A stretch of 14,591 nucleotides of DNA, taken from UM-FILTER-47-13 sp964445195. GTDB lineage: Bacteria; Pseudomonadota; Alphaproteobacteria; Micavibrionales; Micavibrionaceae. Shown here piece after piece: positions 1 through 6,330 of the stretch. Below the pieces are notes generated by a model. It saw only the letters and a program-made list of their open reading frames with translations. It searched no databases and was not told the origin of the DNA. Position 1 is the stretch's first letter, and each line of letters begins with the position of its first letter. The stretch spans positions 1-14,591 of the forward strand of contig CAYUKA010000042.1 in assembly GCA_964445195.1 (NCBI GenBank), read 5' to 3'. Position numbers and translations under genes: made by a program.

Positions 1-1406
1 CCGTGACCGGGATCCTCTTTTTCGTGGTCGCGATTGTCTTTGATAACAGCCTGCCGGTGGCCATCCTTGTCGGCGGGGCGTTTGCGCTGTCGTCAACGGC
101 GGTAGTCATGCAGCTGATGATGGAGCGGCACATGCTCTCGCGCCCGATCGGGCGGGTCTGCTTTTCCGTGCTGTTGATGCAGGACTTGGCGGTTGTGCCG
201 ATGCTGGTGCTGGTGGGCGTGTTCGCCGATAGCGGCGATGACGGTATCTGGATGGTGCTGACCCAGTCTTTGGTTTTGGCGGCTGTTGTCATCGCCGTGA
301 TGTTCGCCGCCGGCAAGCTATTGCTGCGGCCGTTACTGCATTCGCTTAGCCCGTCGAAAAATGCCGAGTGGCTGCTGGCGGTGACGTTGTTCCTGGTGAT
401 CGGGGCCGGGGCGCTGACCTATTCATTTGGCCTGTCGGCGGCCCTGGGCGCGTTTTTGGCCGGGCTGCTGATCGGGGAAACAGAATATAAGCACGAGATC
501 GAGGTGATTATTGCGCCGGTCAAGGGGCTGCTGCTTGGCGTGTTCTTCCTGTCGGTCGGGATGAGCATTGACCTGGTTGAGATCATGAATCACCCGGTCT
601 GGCTGCCGGCATCCGTGATCGGTATTTTCCTGATCAAGACAGTGCTGTTCTACCCGATGGCCCGGGCGTTCAATATCCCGAAGGGGCAGGCGGCGCATGC
701 GGCGATCATGCTGGCGCAATGCGGGGAATTTGCCTTTATCATTATGGGGCTTGCGGCGGCCAGCGGGCTGGTTCCGTTCGAGGATGCGCAGTTCTTCCTG
801 CTGGTCGCGGCGGTATCGATGCTGGTGACGCCGTTTACGACCAAGCTGGCGCCGCTGGTGGAAAAGCTGTTCAAAGAGACAGCCGAGGCGCCCGGTGAAC
901 TGGTGGTGCCGGGAGCGGCCAAAAAAGGGAACCACGTGATTATCGCCGGTTTCGGCCGGGTCGGTCACACGATGGCGGATATTCTTGAAGAGCGGCGCAT
1001 CCCCTATGTCGGGATTGATTTTAACGGTCAGAATGTGTCTCACTTGCGCGCCGAAGGGTATCCGGTGATTTTCGGCAATGCCGGTCATGTCGATTTGTGG
1101 CGGCGGCTCAATGCCGACAGCGCCTGCGCCGCTGTTATCACGATTGCCGAGCATGCGGCGACCAGCGATATCCTGCGCGCCCTGCGTCATCAATGGCCGA
1201 CCCTGCCGATTATCGTCCGGGTCAGGGAGCCGCGTGATCTCGACAATTACTACGATCAGGGCGCCAGCGCGGTTGTGCCGGAAACGCTGGAATCAACGCT
1301 GCAGCTTGTGCGCACCCTGCTGGAGCAGACGGGCGTCGAAGCGGAAGAAGCCGATGAAGCCGTCAGCCGTTACCGCAAGGAAGCCCTGCTGGGCGGTACG
1401 GGGTGA
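1..1406 (+). CDS. CPA2-family monovalent cation:proton antiporter (KefB/KefC-like), 5' truncated by window edge
   Basis: This inner-membrane antiporter exchanges K+ or Na+ for H+. The visible protein of about 467 residues has a run of hydrophobic helices over residues 1-285, including the glycine-rich segment GALTYSFGLSAALGAFLAG near residue 135 that is typical of the Na+/H+ exchanger fold. A cytosolic RCK (TrkA-N) domain follows from about residue 308 and begins with the Rossmann signature GFGRVG, which suggests nucleotide control of transport. Family members usually carry a membrane domain of about 380 residues, so roughly 90-100 N-terminal residues lie outside the window; the GTG at position 3 is only the first possible start inside it. 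The tail (residues 440-467) is acidic and helical. I see no KefF/KefG partner nearby. A glutathione-gated KefB/KefC role, as opposed to a general CPA2 antiporter, cannot be decided from the sequence. Confidence 0.9.
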   Translation, partial: VTGILFFVVAIVFDNSLPVAILVGGAFALSSTAVVMQLMMERHMLSRPIGRVCFSVLLMQDLAVVPMLVLVGVFADSGDDGIWMVLTQSLVLAAVVIAVMFAAGKLLLRPLLHSLSPSKNAEWLLAVTLFLVIGAGALTYSFGLSAALGAFLAGLLIGETEYKHEIEVIIAPVKGLLLGVFFLSVGMSIDLVEIMNHPVWLPASVIGIFLIKTVLFYPMARAFNIPKGQAAHAAIMLAQCGEFAFIIMGLAAASGLVPFEDAQFFLLVAAVSMLVTPFTTKLAPLVEKLFKETAEAPGELVVPGAAKKGNHVIIAGFGRVGHTMADILEERRIPYVGIDFNGQNVSHLRAEGYPVIFGNAGHVDLWRRLNADSACAAVITIAEHAATSDILRALRHQWPTLPIIVRVREPRDLDNYYDQGASAVVPETLESTLQLVRTLLEQTGVEAEEADEAVSRYRKEALLGGTG

Positions 1407-1435
1407 CAAATGCTATCTTTAGCAATGGATAAGAT

Positions 1436-1778
1436 ATGGCTTCTTTAGAGCAAATAAAGATATTTCTTTTTATATACATGTTTTGTTTTGTATTGTCGGT
1501 TCACAATGTCCTGGCCGGGACGCCTCATTATGAATTTTCTGTCAGGCAAGTGAGTCCGGAAAGCTGGAATTATACGCAGATATGCGCAGATAGCTCGTTA
1601 TGATGAAACTCATACAATAGTTGGGTATGTGCATTGTGTCACATACCACTCAGTAATAGCTTATCTGTTATTTTTGATAGTTCCTGTCGGCTCTTTGGTT
1701 GCATTTTATACGTTTCTTTGGGTTCGCAATGGTTTTAGCGTATCTATGCACCGCTCACGTCCAAAATGGCGTTGTTGA
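1436..1778 (+). pseudogene. small membrane protein gene, frameshifted by a 10-bp near-duplication
   Basis: Translation from ATG 1436 gives a hydrophobic N-terminal segment (IFLFIYMFCFVLSV) ending near NVLAG, like a signal peptide or anchor, and stops at about 1600 after 55 codons. A second frame, open from 1554 to TGA 1776-1778, encodes a strongly hydrophobic helix (VIAYLLFLIVPVGSLVAFYT) and a basic tail. Between them the octamer CGCAGATA occurs twice with TG between (about 1575-1592). Removing one 10-bp unit joins the frames smoothly through YTQIARYDET into one protein of about 110 residues with two membrane segments. The end of the second frame overlaps the start of the next gene by 13 bases, as expected of a real operon member. 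I recognise no family. It could be a true mutation, a sequencing error or a phase-variable gene. Confidence 0.5.
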
Positions 1779-2080
1779 TACGCAACGACCCCGAACATTC
1801 GGAACTTTTAAAAGAGCGCCGTTATGACGAATTGCCGTATGGAGGCATTGAATACGGACGGCCATACGCAAAATACATATACCAGTTCAATAAAAACCTC
1901 GTGCGCCATGCGGAGGAAAAGGTGCTTTATAATCAGAAAGCGGATTGGGTTGAGAGACTGGTTCGTGAGAATAAGGACTGGAGAGCCGAAGCGCTGGTCG
2001 ATACATTGCCAAGCGGGGACGGGCAAATAACTATTACGCGCCATCGTGTGAGGGAAAAAAGCGCTTTGGAGGAAGCATGA
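1766..2080 (+). CDS. hypothetical protein, 104 aa, coupled to the CoiA-like nuclease gene
   Basis: I do not recognise a family. The 104-residue product is soluble and charged, with no signal peptide or membrane segment. It has an aromatic/glycine stretch (PYGGIEYGRPYAKYIYQF, residues 24-41), then a helical charged middle (HAEEKVLYNQKADWVERLV) and a polar end. Its ATG lies inside the last codons of the upstream membrane-protein frame, and its last codon and stop overlap the next gene (ATGA at 2077-2080), so the three were probably translated together. No clear Shine-Dalgarno precedes ATG 1766, which fits translational coupling. The constant overlaps suggest it acts with the nuclease encoded downstream, but this is inference only. 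Confidence 0.6.
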   Translation: MALLIRNDPEHSELLKERRYDELPYGGIEYGRPYAKYIYQFNKNLVRHAEEKVLYNQKADWVERLVRENKDWRAEALVDTLPSGDGQITITRHRVREKSALEEA

Positions 2081-2895
2081 GGTTTGCATTAGTAAATGGT
2101 CAGAAGATAGAGCCGCAGCCCAAGTTGCGAGGCTCTTGCCCAAGCTGCCAAGGGGAAATGATAGCGCGGTGTGGCAAAGTAAAAGTCTGGCACTGGGCGC
2201 ATAAAGGAAAGCCGCCATGTGACCCGTGGTGGGAAACAGAGACAGAATGGCATCGGGCGTGGAAGGACAACTTCCCGAAAGAGTGGCAGGAAATATACCT
2301 AGTTAATAAAGCTGATGGTACAAAGCATATTGCCGACGTTCGCACAGATAAAGGACTGGTAGTTGAGTTCCAGCATTCATATCTTAATCCAGAAGAGCGA
2401 GAAATACGCGAACAGTTCTATAGGAAGATGGTGTGGGTGGCCGATGGCACACGTCGGCAAAGAGACTACCCGCGTTTTATAAAGGCAAGTGAGGGGTTTT
2501 GGCAAACTCATAAGAAGGGGCTGTTTCTTGTGCCTTGGGCGGAGGGGTGCTTTCCTAAAGACTGGTTAGAGAGCAAAGTGCCTGTCTTTTTTGATTTCAA
2601 GGACGGTACGTTATCTGAACAGCAAGAGTGGGTGCATGAGTCTCTTTGGTGCTTGCTCCCTGTCAGTGTTGATGAAAAGGCCGTGGTTGTTGTTTTTGCG
2701 CGTGAGGCTTTTGTCGAACTGGCCTCTAAAGACATGATTTTCCAGCAGTTGAAACAGGCTTACAAAGACGCCAGTGATTTTATCATTGATCGTGCAAAGA
2801 GAAGACGGCTTCAACTACAGGCTATGAACAGAAACCAAAGGTCGAGACCAAGGCCAAGAAGCACAGGTCGTAGACGTAGATACCGCCGCTTTTAA
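2077..2895 (+). CDS. CoiA-like nuclease-domain protein
   Basis: This 272-residue protein resembles the competence CoiA-like family, which pairs a small zinc-binding N-terminus with a restriction-endonuclease-like (PD-(D/E)xK) fold. Visible in order are a Cys/His cluster (CPSC at 21-24, C32, HWAH at 39-42, C48), the motif WWETETEWHRAWK (51-63), and the putative active site HIADVRTDKGLVVEFQHS (84-101), where D87, E97 and Q99 match a D...ExQ metal-binding arrangement. A poorly conserved region follows, then an Arg-rich tail (from about residue 240) suited to nucleic-acid binding. CoiA proteins are linked to processing of incoming DNA during transformation, but many homologues sit in accessory DNA with unknown jobs. 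The start overlaps the upstream stop by four bases. A strong hairpin follows the stop codon directly. Family assignment is fairly firm; the biological role is open. Confidence 0.75.
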   Translation: MRFALVNGQKIEPQPKLRGSCPSCQGEMIARCGKVKVWHWAHKGKPPCDPWWETETEWHRAWKDNFPKEWQEIYLVNKADGTKHIADVRTDKGLVVEFQHSYLNPEEREIREQFYRKMVWVADGTRRQRDYPRFIKASEGFWQTHKKGLFLVPWAEGCFPKDWLESKVPVFFDFKDGTLSEQQEWVHESLWCLLPVSVDEKAVVVVFAREAFVELASKDMIFQQLKQAYKDASDFIIDRAKRRRLQLQAMNRNQRSRPRPRSTGRRRRYRRF

Positions 2896-2897
2896 AA

Positions 2898-2924
2898 AAA
2901 GAGGCCAGCATAACTGGCCTCTTT
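2898..2924. terminator. bidirectional intrinsic terminator
   Basis: An 11-bp perfect stem (AAAGAGGCCAG / CTGGCCTCTTT) encloses the five-base loop CATAA just after the CoiA-like stop codon. On the + strand it ends in a short TTT run. On the - strand it is followed by a longer T tract (AAAAAAA on + at 2894-2900), so it should stop transcription from both sides, including that of the small minus-strand ORF at 2951-3076. Confidence 0.85.
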
Positions 2925-2950
2925 GTTCGTTACCGTTCACCGCTACGCGA

Positions 2951-3076
2951 TTAGTGGTATAAGGTAGTGTTTTCGCTAGCAGTTTCGGGGTTAAAACGTC
3001 GCATAAAGTTGTTTAGTTCGCTTTCTTTCAGTTTCGCGTCCTTGCCGTACTTGGCGACTATCCTTTGCTTTGCCAT
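2951..3076 (-). CDS. possible 41-aa basic small protein
   Basis: A short minus-strand ORF runs from ATG (3074-3076) to TAA (2951-2953). The product starts MAKQRIVAKYGKDAKLKES and is lysine/arginine-rich and helical, with no membrane segment. Its stop is about 27 bases before the bidirectional terminator, whose stronger T tract faces this strand; that is the main reason to take it seriously. The ATG is preceded by AGGGG at very short spacing, and upstream of it lies an 11-bp direct repeat (3085-3107). A second minus-strand frame is also open across the region, so the reading frame is not certain. I recognise no family. Confidence 0.35.
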   Translation of the reverse strand: MAKQRIVAKYGKDAKLKESELNNFMRRFNPETASENTTLYH

Positions 3077-3084
3077 ACCCCTGC

Positions 3085-3107
3085 GTACCAGAAAAAGTAC
3101 CAGAAAA
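3085..3107. repeat. tandem direct repeat of GTACCAGAAAA
   Basis: GTACCAGAAAA occurs at 3085-3095 and again at 3097-3107, a 12-bp period. It sits just upstream of the small minus-strand ORF, where it could be an operator, or it may mark an old insertion edge. The stretch from here to about 3220 contains no gene I can support. Confidence 0.6.
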
Positions 3108-3224
3108 TATGACGGTTTCCACAGAATGTCGATGAACGCGGGCGAACGTAGACCGACCTGTAATCGTTACTGGGTAAAAGTTTACAGGACATGGGCGTAT
3201 GCTGTCGTCCTTGTGCGATGAAGA

Positions 3225-3314
3225 ATGTGGCGCGGGCTGGTGGATGATTTGCGGACCGATCCGGAGATGCGGCTTGTTGTTATCAAAAATTTCTCAGCCT
3301 TAAAAGTGCTGTAA
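3225..3314 (+). pseudogene. possible 3' remnant of a truncated gene
   Basis: A 29-codon frame starting at ATG 3225 and ending in TAA (3312-3314) reads MWRGLVDDLRTDPEMRLVV and then a hydrophobic end. Its GC-rich codon use resembles the core genes and differs from the AT-richer DNA before it. It looks like the last part of a core gene whose 5' portion was replaced by the 1436-3220 segment. It has no good ribosome binding site. This is a weak call based on composition and on the lack of any other explanation. Confidence 0.2.
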
Positions 3315-3346
3315 TCAGGACCGCCTTCGCGGCGTGACAGTATCCT

Positions 3347-3718
3347 TTATGGTAAAATGCGCATATATCTAACGATCTTTTTTTCCGCCTTGTCCGTATC
3401 AAATTTTGCCGGGCGCAGGATTTCAACATCCTCGACATAGGTAATCCCGGGGTAGTTTTCAAAATACTTCTCGGCAACCTGATTCATAATGGTTTCGGCC
3501 ATGGTTTTGTCATTCACGACAACCTCGATTTTGACATTGGCGAACTCATCGACAACCGAAGCGCGGTCAGAGGTCGAGCGCACGTTGCGGCTGCCTTTTC
3601 CGCCCGCGGCGACGATGGTGTAACCGCTCGCCCCGCAGGCCTCGATAATCTCGCAGACGCCTTTTAAGATCATTTTCTCGGTGATAATCACCACCTTTTC
3701 CGCTTTATGAAGGGTCAT
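3347..3718 (-). CDS. sbtB: SbtB-type PII-like signalling protein
   Basis: This 123-residue protein has the ferredoxin-like PII fold and belongs with SbtB, the cytosolic partner that binds adenine nucleotides and controls the bicarbonate transporter SbtA. Family hallmarks are visible: KVVIITEKMILKG at the start, GASGYTI (29-35), the T-loop segment GGKGSRNVRS (39-48) that resembles cyanobacterial SbtB, then NVKIEVVV (61-68) and YPGITYVEDVEIL (89-101). The T-loop lacks the usual uridylylation-site context of GlnB/GlnK. The C-terminal CGPxGC redox loop of many cyanobacterial SbtB proteins is absent and replaced by a basic tail ending YMRILP. It starts 13 bases after the sbtA stop, with GGAAAGGAGAGG upstream, and is last in the operon. 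Identity is strongly supported by sequence and by its position beside sbtA. Confidence 0.9.
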   Translation of the reverse strand: MTLHKAEKVVIITEKMILKGVCEIIEACGASGYTIVAAGGKGSRNVRSTSDRASVVDEFANVKIEVVVNDKTMAETIMNQVAEKYFENYPGITYVEDVEILRPAKFDTDKAEKKIVRYMRILP

Positions 3719-3731
3719 GTCCTCTCCTTTC

Positions 3732-4739
3732 CTATAGATCGAATACCACTTGTGCCAGCGCGATAAAGAGCGGGATGCAGACGGCTATCGCCACGGGCGT
3801 CCCTACACTTGTCGAAGCGCCAATATACGCCGATGGATTGGCGGATGGAATGCCGCCCCTTAACGTCGGCGGGCCGGAAATATCCGAGTTTGATGCGGCA
3901 ATGACCGCGAGCAGGATAACACCGCCGGGACTAAAGCCAACGCTCACATGGGCGATGTAACCCAGACCGAAAGCCATGAGGCCGTGCATAATGGGCATGA
4001 TAAAGGCATAGACCGCATACCAGTGCGCAACCCGGCGCAATTCATTGAGCCGCGCATAGGCTTCCATCCCCATCACCAGCATCAGGATGGAAAGCAAGCC
4101 GCGGAACAGCGGCTCGTAAAAACCGTCCAAAACGCGCTCCGGCTGCGTCAAAAGCCCCAAAGCCAGACCGAGAAGAAGGGCGGACAAGGCCGATCCGCGC
4201 AGGCTCTCTTTGACAATGCCCCGGACATCGACCTTGGTATCAGCGCCTTCGTTTTGTTTTTTCAGGTGAATATTGGCAAGCACAATCGCAAGTATGAGCG
4301 CCGGAATGTCCATAAACGGATAGAGCGCCGGCACCCAGGCTTCAAAATTAATCGCCTCCGCATCCAGCGCGACCATGGCCGCCGCCAACGTCGAGGCGCT
4401 CACCGCCCCGAACAGACCGGCGGTGGCAATCCCGTCCTCTCTTTTGACACTGGGTATAAGAGAAAAGATAAAACTGCCGATCAAGACAATCGTCACCCCG
4501 ATCACAACAGCGGATAAGGCAGGCAGCACCATGGCGCTGAGATCGGCTTCGCGGATTTCAATCCCGCCTTTGAGTCCGATCTTCATGAGCAGCATAAAGA
4601 CAATAAACTGGTAAATCGCGTTGGGTATTTGCAGCTTGCTGCCCAACGCCGCAATCAGCATGCCGCCAATCAGAAATCCCAATGTTGGAGACTGAAACTG
4701 CGCGATCAGGCGCATGAGAAAGTCGAATAAAAACTCCAT
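3732..4739 (-). CDS. sbtA: SbtA-type sodium-dependent bicarbonate transporter
   Basis: This 335-residue inner-membrane protein matches the SbtA (DUF897) family, which imports HCO3- together with Na+. About ten hydrophobic helices form two inverted halves. The first half carries GLFGAVSASTLAAAMVALD (108-126), equivalent to the YGSVSAVTF region of cyanobacterial SbtA. The second carries ASNSDISGPPTLRGGIP (282-298) followed by NPSAYIGASTSVGTP (301-315), corresponding to the ion and substrate crossover. The central cytosolic loop (about 159-183) is short and charged, so the protein is a little smaller than the roughly 370-residue cyanobacterial form. ATG 4739 is preceded by AGGAGG at good spacing. 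The gene lies 18 bases after the carbonic anhydrase gene and 13 before sbtB, so the three are surely one transcript. A different anion substrate is possible but less likely given its neighbours. Confidence 0.92.
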   Translation of the reverse strand: MEFLFDFLMRLIAQFQSPTLGFLIGGMLIAALGSKLQIPNAIYQFIVFMLLMKIGLKGGIEIREADLSAMVLPALSAVVIGVTIVLIGSFIFSLIPSVKREDGIATAGLFGAVSASTLAAAMVALDAEAINFEAWVPALYPFMDIPALILAIVLANIHLKKQNEGADTKVDVRGIVKESLRGSALSALLLGLALGLLTQPERVLDGFYEPLFRGLLSILMLVMGMEAYARLNELRRVAHWYAVYAFIMPIMHGLMAFGLGYIAHVSVGFSPGGVILLAVIAASNSDISGPPTLRGGIPSANPSAYIGASTSVGTPVAIAVCIPLFIALAQVVFDL

Positions 4740-4757
4740 GATGCCCGCCTCCTGTTT

Positions 4758-5279
4758 TTATTGCGCCTGATACGGCAGGGATGAATGATGCAGGTTTATT
4801 TTCAAATCGCCGCTTTCATCCCGGACATAGCCGAAGCTGTATTCAACCTTGATCTCTTCGCCGTCCGTTTTGGTGAAAAAATACTCGCCCATGGACAGGG
4901 CCGTATCGCAATGGGTGACAATCCCTTCATTCTCAAACCGGACATTCGTATAGGGGGCGAGTGCGAAGCCTTTATCCTCGCCGATGCTGCCGCCGACAAA
5001 ATAGGAGAGCGCTTCGTCCTCCGTGCCTCTGAACGGGTCGGCGCTGGCCAGAGTCGGCTTGAACAAAACCGCGCCCTCGTCATAGGCGTAGAGCGTGTCC
5101 AATGTTTTTTGGGCTTCGGCCTTCGCGTTTTCCGCTTTGCCGATGGCGACAATGGCCGCGCCCCAGCTTTGCTGCGCGGACAGAACGTCATTTTCTGTAA
5201 CCGGATCGTCGCAAGGCGCGGCTTGCGCCAGAGCGGGAGTCGCGGTTGTCAGTAAAAGTGCGAAAACGATTGGTTTCAT
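4758..5279 (-). CDS. secreted iota-type carbonic anhydrase
   Basis: This 173-residue protein begins with a clear signal peptide (MKPIVFALLLTTATPALAQA), so the mature enzyme should be periplasmic. The rest is a single cystatin/NTF2-like (SgcJ/EcaC, COG4337) domain. The iota-carbonic anhydrase hallmarks are present: a VRFENEGIVTHCDTALSMG block (113-131), YFF and VEYSFGYVRDE (145-155), and the near-terminal motif HHSSLPY (164-170). Enzymes of this class interconvert CO2 and bicarbonate, and some do so without a metal. In databases such proteins have often been named phosphoribosyl-AMP cyclohydrolase, which the sequence does not support. Two cysteines (C23, C124) could form a disulphide in the periplasm. 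GGAAAGGA lies upstream of ATG 5279. Its place directly before sbtA argues that it feeds bicarbonate to the transporter. Confidence 0.85.
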   Translation of the reverse strand: MKPIVFALLLTTATPALAQAAPCDDPVTENDVLSAQQSWGAAIVAIGKAENAKAEAQKTLDTLYAYDEGAVLFKPTLASADPFRGTEDEALSYFVGGSIGEDKGFALAPYTNVRFENEGIVTHCDTALSMGEYFFTKTDGEEIKVEYSFGYVRDESGDLKINLHHSSLPYQAQ

Positions 5280-5362
5280 GAGTCATGTCCTTTCCTTATG
5301 GTTCCAGCCAAGCATGGCACGAGCCCAAGTAATCAGTAAAACGAATTTATTTGAATTTAGTT

Positions 5363-5377
5363 ATCAGTTTTTCTGAT
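5363..5377. promoter_or_regulatory. candidate LysR operator (ATCAG-N5-CTGAT)
   Basis: A perfect 15-bp inverted repeat, ATCAGTTTTTCTGAT on the + strand, fits the T-N11-A rule of LysR-type operators. It overlaps the last codons of the LysR gene and lies 84-98 bases upstream of the carbonic anhydrase start, a usual activator position. A similar sequence (12 of 15 bases) occurs at 6290-6304 in the LysR promoter region. As RNA it could also form a weak hairpin. Confidence 0.45.
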
Positions 5378-6254
5378 TAAACGAAATGCGCTGACGAATG
5401 TAATCGGACAAAGCGGCGATGGCCGGTTTGTTCTCATCGCGGGCCAGCAGGCAGATTTCCGCATCTTTCAGTTTCGGCCAGCCTTGCTCGTTTTCCAGCG
5501 GCACAAGGTCGGGCGGCACCATCTTGCGCGGCAGGGCGGCATAGCCCAACCCGGCCTTGACCGCCGCGATTTCCCCGGCAATGGACGGGCTGGTGTAAGC
5601 GACTTTCCACGCAACGCCCGCTTTGTCGAGCGCCTCTGTCGCGCGCGCCCTGTAAACGCACGGCGGCGGCGAAAGGATCAACGGTAAAGGCGCATGATTT
5701 TTTACAATTTTTTTGAAGCTTGCCGCTTTGTCGTCCTGAGACGCGCCGACCCAGACCAGCCGTTCGCGCCAAAGCGCTTGCGCGCCTTTGTATAAGTTAC
5801 CCGGTTCCTGCTTGATGACGATCAGATCGTATTTGTTTTTCTCAAAACCCTTAATCAGGCTCAGGGTCAGATCGCAATTCACGTTGAGCGCCACGCGCGG
5901 ATGGCTCTGGGCAAAGCTGGCCAGAATGTCCGGCAGGTAAAAGGTGGCGAAATCTTCCGGTGAGCCGAAGCGGATTTCGCCTTCAATATCCGGCTCCCGG
6001 AACCGCCCGATCAGTGAATCCGACAGGCCGACAATTTGTCGCGCATAACCAAGCAGTTTTTCACCGTCCGCCGTGACATTCACATTGCGCTTGTCACGCT
6101 CAAAGAGCTTGCTGTCCAGCAATTCTTCCAGCTTGGCGATCTGCATACTCGCCGCCGATTGCGACCGCCCGATGATTTCCGCCGTGCGGGTAAAGCTTCT
6201 GGTTTCGGCCAACGTCACAAAGGTGCGCAAAAGGCTGGTGTCGATATCGTACAT
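5364..6254 (-). CDS. LysR-family transcriptional regulator of the bicarbonate-uptake operon
   Basis: The 296-residue product has a typical LysR N-terminal winged helix-turn-helix (LLRTFVTLAETRSFTRTAE, then QSAASMQIAKLEELLDSKLF), a linker helix (KLLGYARQIV) and a two-lobed effector-binding domain starting near residue 88 (IRFGSPEDFA). I chose ATG at 6252-6254. The TTG at 6261-6263 would add only three residues, and homologues usually begin a few residues before the HTH. It is the first gene on the minus strand, 84 bases before the carbonic anhydrase gene, so it is probably the local regulator. LysR proteins such as CcmR and CmpR control inorganic-carbon uptake in cyanobacteria, which is a parallel in role; I cannot claim close homology. 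The effector is unknown. Confidence 0.88.
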   Translation of the reverse strand: MYDIDTSLLRTFVTLAETRSFTRTAEIIGRSQSAASMQIAKLEELLDSKLFERDKRNVNVTADGEKLLGYARQIVGLSDSLIGRFREPDIEGEIRFGSPEDFATFYLPDILASFAQSHPRVALNVNCDLTLSLIKGFEKNKYDLIVIKQEPGNLYKGAQALWRERLVWVGASQDDKAASFKKIVKNHAPLPLILSPPPCVYRARATEALDKAGVAWKVAYTSPSIAGEIAAVKAGLGYAALPRKMVPPDLVPLENEQGWPKLKDAEICLLARDENKPAIAALSDYIRQRISFNQKN

Positions 6255-6255
6255 G

Positions 6256-6276
6256 CTTATCAATATAACGAATAAG
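6256..6276. promoter_or_regulatory. candidate LysR operator (CTTAT-N11-ATAAG) in the divergent promoter
   Basis: A perfect 5-bp dyad with 11-bp spacing, CTTAT-N11-ATAAG, obeys the T-N11-A rule. It lies immediately upstream of the LysR ATG (6254) and in the 76-bp gap to the divergent gene at 6331. It shares the half-site TTATCA with the inverted repeat at 5363-5377. This position would suit autorepression of the regulator. Confidence 0.45.
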
Positions 6277-6289
6277 AATTATAAAATAT

Positions 6290-6304
6290 ATATGATTTTC
6301 TGAT
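6290..6304. promoter_or_regulatory. second candidate LysR site in the divergent promoter
   Basis: ATATGATTTTCTGAT matches the operator-like ATCAGTTTTTCTGAT at 5363-5377 at 12 of 15 positions and also fits T-N11-A. It lies 14 bp from the dyad at 6256-6276, as expected for paired LysR tetramer sites. The surrounding DNA is very AT-rich, so chance similarity is possible. Confidence 0.3.
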
Positions 6305-6330
6305 ATATGGATTTTGGTTAAACTACAGGC

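Noticed and set aside
423..1193. Long minus-strand ORF (256 aa) inside the antiporter gene
   Set aside because: It is antisense to a well-supported antiporter, is rich in Arg, Gln and His with no domain pattern, and arises from GC-rich third positions of the real gene.
1411..1424. Hairpin TGCTA-TCTT-TAGCA after the antiporter stop as a terminator
   Set aside because: The stem is only five base pairs, AT-rich and not followed by a T tract.
2967..3221. Plus-strand ORF (84 aa) after the terminator
   Set aside because: It lies antisense to the small minus-strand ORF, has no ribosome binding site and no recognisable pattern; composition looks non-coding.
3290..3346. GC hairpin (CGCC/GGCG) downstream of sbtB as its terminator
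   Set aside because: The stem is about four base pairs and no T tract follows on the minus strand at the right distance.
4785..5255. Plus-strand ORF (156 aa) opposite the carbonic anhydrase gene
   Set aside because: The minus-strand product has a signal peptide, a good ribosome binding site and the HHSSLPY motif; the plus frame has none of these.
4758..5279. Annotation as phosphoribosyl-AMP cyclohydrolase
   Set aside because: HisI enzymes are cytosolic with conserved Cys/Asp zinc motifs that are absent here; the secreted NTF2-like fold with HHSS fits iota-carbonic anhydrase.
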